Source: Streptomyces sp. ATexAB-D23
GTDB lineage: Bacteria > Actinomycetota > Actinomycetes > Streptomycetales > Streptomycetaceae
Direction of reading: 5' to 3'
Assembly (NCBI RefSeq): GCF_000373645.1
Contig: NZ_KB892089.1
Location: 1-64,000 of the forward strand
DNA length: 64,000 nt
The notes below the pieces were generated by a model. It saw only the letters and a list, made by a program, of their open reading frames with translations, searched no databases and was not told the origin of the DNA. Shown here in pieces: positions 59,952 to 64,000 of this stretch (the first letter of the stretch is position 1; each line of letters begins with the position of its first letter). The position numbers and the translations under genes are program-made.

Positions 59952-60839
59952 ATGAGCGATCCTTCCGCCGCCGGGCCCCCCGAAGTGCTGCGCTACACCG
60001 CGTTCTCCGCCGATCCGGAGGGCGGCAATCCGGCCGGGGTCGTGCTCGACGCCGCCGGCCTGGACGACGCGGCCATGCTCGGTGTGGCGGCGGGGCTCGG
60101 CTACAGCGAGTCGGCGTTCCTGACCGGGCGGGCCGAGACGGCGGAGCCCGGTGCGCGGGGGTATGCGATCCGCTACTTCAGCCCGAAGGCCGAGGTGCCG
60201 TTCTGCGGCCACGCCACCGTCGCGACCGCTCTGGCCCTCGCCGAGCGGGACGGTCCGGGGGAGCTGGAGTTCACCACCCGCGCGGGGAGGGTGCCGGTCA
60301 CCGTGGTCCGTGCGGGCGGCGCGCTGACCGCCACACTGACCAGCGTGGCACCGCACACCGAGGACATCGGTGCGGCCGACCTGGCCGAGGCGCTGTCGGC
60401 CCTGGACTGGCCGGCCGCCGGCCTCGACCCGGCCCTGCCGCCCCGGATCGCCTACGCGGGCGCGCGCCACCTCGTGCTGGCCGCCGGGACACGGGAGCGG
60501 CTGGCCGCGCTGGACTACGACTTCGCGCGCCTGGAAGCGTTCATGCGCCGGCTGGACCTGACCACGCTCCAACTGGTGTGGCGCGCCTCCCCCACGGTGT
60601 TCCACGTCCGCGACCCCTTCCCGGTCGGCGGTGTGGTGGAGGACCCGGCGACGGGCGCGGCGGCGGCCGCCTTCGGCGCGTACCTGCGCGCGCTGTCCCT
60701 CGTCCCGGAGACCGCCGAACTGACCCTGCACCAGGGCGAGGACATGGGCCGCCCCGGCACACTCACGGTGACGCTGCGGGCGGGCGACGCACGGGTGCGG
60801 GTGAGCGGCACGGGCACCCGCCTGCCGGAGCCGGCCTGA
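59952..60839 (+). CDS. PhzF-family isomerase
   Basis: A 295-residue protein, ATG at 59952. It shows the PhzF double hot-dog-like fold: YTAFSADPEGGNPAGVVLDA, the catalytic Glu53 in GLGYSESAFLTGR, IRYFSPKAEVPFCGHATVAT and the second-half loop GGVVEDPATGAAAAAFGAYL. The catalytic residue and length fit active members such as PhzF and trans-3-hydroxy-aspartate-type isomerases. The substrate is unknown; there are no phenazine genes in view. It contrasts with the Glu-less paralogue at 43003-43719. A hexanucleotide array begins just after its stop. Confidence 0.83.
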   Translation: MSDPSAAGPPEVLRYTAFSADPEGGNPAGVVLDAAGLDDAAMLGVAAGLGYSESAFLTGRAETAEPGARGYAIRYFSPKAEVPFCGHATVATALALAERDGPGELEFTTRAGRVPVTVVRAGGALTATLTSVAPHTEDIGAADLAEALSALDWPAAGLDPALPPRIAYAGARHLVLAAGTRERLAALDYDFARLEAFMRRLDLTTLQLVWRASPTVFHVRDPFPVGGVVEDPATGAAAAAFGAYLRALSLVPETAELTLHQGEDMGRPGTLTVTLRAGDARVRVSGTGTRLPEPA

Positions 60840-60849
60840 TCCTGAACCT

Positions 60850-60945
60850 GATCCCGATCCCGATCCCGATCCCGATCCCGGCCCCGATCCCGATCCCGAT
60901 CCCGGCCCCGGTCCTGATCCGGGGCCCGGTCCTGATCCGGGGCCC
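60850..60945. repeat. Hexanucleotide tandem array, 16 units
   Basis: Five GATCCC units, one GGCCCC, three GATCCC, one GGCCCC and then two perfect copies of the 18-mer GGTCCTGATCCGGGGCCC, all in six-base register, directly after the PhzF stop. It is noncoding in the annotated genes. Slippage would not change any reading frame. It may form structured RNA or affect the spacing to the next gene (64 bp further). Confidence 0.75.
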
Positions 60946-61009
60946 GGCCGGGGGCAGGCCTTAGTGTGGTGGGAGTGACCGGCCGTCATCCCTGTGACAG
61001 GAGTGCCCC

Positions 61010-61387
61010 ATGTCGATTCGACGCGTGGTTCCCAACATCCCGGTCGGTGCGGGCGACGGCACGGAGGCCGGCGCGGCGGCTATGCGGGACAACGCCGCGT
61101 TCTACGGCCTGCTGGGCTTCGAGGAGGTCATGAACCAGGGCTGGATCATGACCCTGGCGTCGCCGGCCCGGCCCACGGCCCAGATCAGCGTCATGACCGC
61201 CGACCGGACGGGGCCGGTCACCCCGGACCTCAGCGTGGAGGTCGAGGACGTGGACGCGGTGCACGCCGCGCTGACCGGTGCCGGCGCGGAGATCGTGTAC
61301 GGCCCGCACGACGAGGAGTGGGGCGTGCGCCGCTTCTTCGTACGCGATCCGAACGGGCGCGTGATCAACGTGCTGACGCACCGCTGA
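61010..61387 (+). CDS. VOC-superfamily (glyoxalase-like) protein
   Basis: A 125-residue protein from ATG at 61010 with AGGAG seven bases upstream. It is one VOC module pair: VVPNIPVGAGDGTEAGAAAM, NAAFYGLLGFEEVMNQGWIM, DVDAVHAALTGAGAEIVYGP and the C-terminal RRFFVRDPNGRVINVLTHR. The usual metal ligands (His, Glu) are only partly present, so it may bind a ligand, such as a drug, or act as an isomerase/dioxygenase. The function is unassigned. A 259-bp gap follows with no gene; it contains AACACAGGTGTT near 61571. Confidence 0.75.
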   Translation: MSIRRVVPNIPVGAGDGTEAGAAAMRDNAAFYGLLGFEEVMNQGWIMTLASPARPTAQISVMTADRTGPVTPDLSVEVEDVDAVHAALTGAGAEIVYGPHDEEWGVRRFFVRDPNGRVINVLTHR

Positions 61388-61646
61388 GCACCGGGCGCCC
61401 GTTCCCCCGCCCGCGCGCACCGGCGCGCGAGCCGGAGGCTCGGGTGTCCGTGTGCGCTGCTCTCGGCGTTTCGGCCAACCCGGCCCCGTACCGGACCCCG
61501 TGCGGGGCACGGGTGGATGTATCCCGCACGCCCGTGCGGCCCGGCGCGGAGGGGATCGCAGGCCGACCGAAACACAGGTGTTCGAGTTCCGGGCGTGGTC
61601 GTTAAGCCGTGTGACCCAGCGGCGACCGACCACGGAGGGGGCCACC

Positions 61647-63602
61647 TTGACCTCGGCCAGCACGCCCGAACAGCTGAGTGCGGAACCAGCGAGCACGGAG
61701 AAGGAAGCACCACCGGACAGCGGAAGCGGAGGCCCGGCGCGGGAGGAGGAGTTCCTGTACCGGGACGAGTCCCGGCTCCAGGCCGGTGCGCAGCTGACGA
61801 GCGGCACGATGGCGCGGCGGCTGCCCGCGCTGGTGCTCCGGTCGCTCAGGATGGCCTGGCGGGTGGACCGGGCGGCGACGGCGGGCCTGCTGGCCTGCCA
61901 GGTGGGCACCGGGGTACTGGCCGCGCTGGGACTGCTCGCGGTCACGAGCACCATCAACGCGCTGATCTCCTCCGGCGACATCGCGGACCGGCTGTGGGAG
62001 GCCGCCCCGCAGCTGGCGGTCATCGCGGCGGCCGCCGGACTGCGCGCCCTGCTGGGCATCGTGGTGACGTGGCTGACGGGCAGGCTGCGCCCGGTCCTGG
62101 CCCGTGCGGCGGAGCTGACGATGATCGAGGCCGCGCTCGGCGCCGAGCTCGCGGCGAACAACATGCCCGGCTACAACGACTTCTACGACATCGCGGACCG
62201 GGGCGCCCAGGTCACCCCCGACCTGGTGGCCGAGTCCCAGGACGTGCTGGCCGCCACCGCCACGCTCGCCGCCGGGGCGACCGTGCTCGCGGTCCTGCAC
62301 CCGGCACTCCTGCCGCTGCTCCTGGTGGCGTGCCTGCCGCAGGCCGCCGCGTACGTGCGGGCGGCCCGCGTCCTGTACCTGGCGAACCTGGAGACGTCCG
62401 GGCGCCGGCGGATGCTGTCCAAGCTGCGCTGGCACATGGCCTACACGGAGTCCAGCGAGGAGATGCGGGCCTGCCTGGCCGGCCCGTTCCTCATCGGGCG
62501 GTACCGCCGCCTCGCCGCGTCCGTGAACGCCGCCGAGCGCAGGGCCGCCGACACGGGCGCGTGGATGGGGCTGGCCGGCGCCGCCGTGGGCGGGGTCGCG
62601 TCGGCCACCGTATGGGCGGCCCTGCTGTACCTTCTGGCCACCGGCCGCATGGACCTCGCGGCGGGCGGGGGCGCCGTCTTCGCGCTCCAGACCGCCACCA
62701 CGTCCGTGCGCGGCATCATCAACGGCGGGGCGCGGCTGGTGCGCACCGGCTGGTACGTCCAGGACTGGCAGCGGTTCCTCGACAACGCCCACGGCCAGGC
62801 GATGGCGGACTCCCGGGGCACCAGGACCCTGCCGGCCGCGCCGGAGCGGTTCGAGGCCCGCGACCTCACCTACCGCTACGACGGCGCGCCCGCCGACAGC
62901 CTCGCCGGGGTCTCCCTCCATGTGAAGCGCGGCGAGATCGTGGCCCTGGTCGGGGAGAACGGCTCGGGCAAGACCACTCTGTCCCGCCTGCTGTGCGGGC
63001 TGCTGCTGCCGTCAAAGGGCGCGGTGGCCTGGGGTCACACCACGACCGCCGAGCTCGACCCGTGGGAGGCGTGGCGCCATGTGGCGCTGGTCCCGCAGAA
63101 GTACACGTACCTGCCGCTGACGATGCGCGACAACATCACGTTCGGCCAGGGCGACACCGGCGACGCGGCCGTGCTCGCCGCCTGCGAGGCGTCCGGGGCG
63201 ATCGACATGCTGCCCGCGCTGCGCTCCGGCCTCGACACCCTGCTGACGGCGGAGTGGTTCGGCGGCCAGCAACTGTCCGGCGGGCAGTGGCAGCGCACGG
63301 TCCTGACCCGGGCCTTCCACCGGCAGGCCTCCCTGCTGGTGATGGACGAGCCGACGGCGGCCCTGGACGCCCGCGCCGAGTACCGCGTCTTCACCGGCCT
63401 GCGGGACCTGGCCAAGGACCGGGCCGTCCTGCTGATCACCCACCGCCTCACCAACGTCAGCGTCGCCGACCGGATCGTGGTCCTGGACCGGGGCCGGATC
63501 GTGCAGGAGGGGACGTACGAGCAACTGACCCGGGAGCCGGGCCTGTTCAGAACGCTGTGGGAACTCCAGCAGCGCACGGGCCAGGACCCGGGCACCCCCT
63601 GA
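61647..63602 (+). CDS. ABC transporter, fused permease and ATPase
   Basis: A 651-residue half-transporter from TTG at 61647 with GGAGG upstream. After an acidic ~55-residue tail come about six helices (AATAGLLACQVGTGVLAALG, LAVIAAAAGLRALLGIVVTW, AGATVLAVLHPALLPLLLVA, GAAVGGVASATVWAALLYLL) and the ATPase ~415-640: Walker A VALVGENGSGKTTLSRLLCG, Q-loop ALVPQKYTYLPLTMRDN, signature QLSGGQWQRTVLTRAF, Walker B LLVMDEPTAALDARAE and H-loop LLITHRLTNVSVAD. It acts as a homodimer exporter; the substrate is unknown. A NUDIX gene follows by 80 bp, perhaps in the same operon. No precursor peptide is visible. Confidence 0.87.
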   Translation: MTSASTPEQLSAEPASTEKEAPPDSGSGGPAREEEFLYRDESRLQAGAQLTSGTMARRLPALVLRSLRMAWRVDRAATAGLLACQVGTGVLAALGLLAVTSTINALISSGDIADRLWEAAPQLAVIAAAAGLRALLGIVVTWLTGRLRPVLARAAELTMIEAALGAELAANNMPGYNDFYDIADRGAQVTPDLVAESQDVLAATATLAAGATVLAVLHPALLPLLLVACLPQAAAYVRAARVLYLANLETSGRRRMLSKLRWHMAYTESSEEMRACLAGPFLIGRYRRLAASVNAAERRAADTGAWMGLAGAAVGGVASATVWAALLYLLATGRMDLAAGGGAVFALQTATTSVRGIINGGARLVRTGWYVQDWQRFLDNAHGQAMADSRGTRTLPAAPERFEARDLTYRYDGAPADSLAGVSLHVKRGEIVALVGENGSGKTTLSRLLCGLLLPSKGAVAWGHTTTAELDPWEAWRHVALVPQKYTYLPLTMRDNITFGQGDTGDAAVLAACEASGAIDMLPALRSGLDTLLTAEWFGGQQLSGGQWQRTVLTRAFHRQASLLVMDEPTAALDARAEYRVFTGLRDLAKDRAVLLITHRLTNVSVADRIVVLDRGRIVQEGTYEQLTREPGLFRTLWELQQRTGQDPGTP

Positions 63603-63682
63603 CCGGCCGGCCGCCGCCCCACACCCTCCAGCCCGCACCCGCCGCCCCGCACCCTCCGCCCGCGACAACGAGAGAGGCCCCC

Positions 63683-64000
63683 GTGTCACAGCCACCCCTC
63701 ACCCGCTCCCGCATCCACGCCGTGGTGACCGCGTACCTGGCCCGCCACCCGGACGAACGAGACGCTCTCGCCCCGCTGTTGTCCGCGCTGGACGCGGCGG
63801 ACGATCCGACCGCGCGGACGACGCTGCCGGGGCACATCACGTGCAGCGCCGCCGTCATCGACCGCGCGGGGCGGGTCCTGCACGTGCGGCACAACGCTTC
63901 GGGCGGCCTGCTGCTCACCCCCGGCGGCCATGTCGAACCGGGCGACGCGACCCTGCTCGGGGCCGCGCTGCGGGAGGTGGAGGAGGAGACCGGCATCCCG
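63683..64000 (+). CDS. NUDIX hydrolase, cut by the window end
   Basis: 106 codons are visible from GTG at 63683 (AGAGAGG upstream). After a helical N-terminus (SRIHAVVTAYLARHPDERDA) comes the first beta strand HITCSAAVIDRAGRVLHVRH and a NUDIX box GGHVEPGDATLLGAALREVE, then EETGIP where the window ends. The box residues R-E-x-x-E-E are intact. It hydrolyses nucleotide-diphosphate type compounds; the substrate is unknown. It follows the ABC exporter gene by 80 bp. The C-terminus is outside the window. Confidence 0.85.
   Translation, partial: MSQPPLTRSRIHAVVTAYLARHPDERDALAPLLSALDAADDPTARTTLPGHITCSAAVIDRAGRVLHVRHNASGGLLLTPGGHVEPGDATLLGAALREVEEETGIP

Noticed and set aside
60850..60945. Phase-variable coding repeat in the PhzF gene
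   Set aside because: The array begins after the stop codon and has a six-base period, so slippage cannot switch a frame.
61388..63682. Lanthipeptide or lasso-peptide export cassette around the ABC gene
   Set aside because: No precursor peptide, modifying enzyme or peptidase domain is visible in this window.

Overview
The window reads as a chromosomal segment of a Streptomyces (or a very close relative). The evidence is very high GC with a strong third-position bias, many GTG and TTG starts, a streptogrisin-type protease, large AfsR-like and LAL regulators, rare TTA codons confined to accessory genes, and a housekeeping core (glnA2, nadE, panB, map) whose order matches my memory of S. coelicolor around SCO2238-SCO2257. 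No rRNA, tRNA, CRISPR array or prophage was seen.

Left part (1-16.7 kb) is accessory and scarred. It opens with the C-terminal end of an Rhs toxin (one TTA codon) and a likely immunity gene. Next come a PrmC-like methyltransferase, an old-yellow-enzyme reductase, a TTG-started peptidase E, a LAL regulator, an XRE regulator and a secreted S1 protease. Two loci, about 4.5-5.4 kb and 12.3-13.8 kb, are paralogous and have decayed reciprocally: the first keeps a membrane-anchored protein and a 90-bp scrap of a NUDIX gene, the second keeps the NUDIX gene and a broken copy of the membrane protein. An orphan CDI-type immunity gene (13.1 kb), its frameshifted copy (16.1 kb), an IS5-type transposase scrap and an XRE-TPR regulator (TTA codon) with small partner genes complete the region.

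Central part (16.8-42 kb) is mostly conserved chromosome: glnA2, a DUF3105 protein, a CBS protein, nadE, two drug-type MFS pumps (one in an operon with a TetR repressor whose operator overlaps the promoter), panB, a DrrAB-like ABC exporter facing an AfsR-like regulator, a site-2 protease, an F420:NADP reductase, map, and a divergent NmrA/TetR pair sharing a long inverted repeat.

Heme and iron part (42.1-50.0 kb) is the most coherent functional unit. Heme oxygenase has its own iron-box palindrome. Two HtaA-type heme-binding surface proteins (one with a C-terminal LAXTG sortase signal, one membrane-anchored) diverge from a HmuTUV ABC importer across a 16/19-match DtxR/DmdR iron box. Together they suggest capture of heme at the wall, transfer to the lipoprotein HmuT, import by HmuUV and iron release by the oxygenase under iron starvation.

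Right part (50-64 kb) holds a lipoprotein, a prim-pol-like protein, dimethylargininase, an Rsm22-like methyltransferase, Bcr/CflA efflux, an oxidoreductase, a Tat-exported PhoD phosphatase, an SDR, a secreted lamin-tail protein, a PhzF protein, a VOC protein, an ABC exporter and a NUDIX gene cut by the window end. A 167-bp palindromic MITE-like element lies between convergent genes and supplies both of their stop codons. A hexanucleotide array (60.85 kb) and a 75-bp tandem repeat (21.55 kb) are the other notable repeats.
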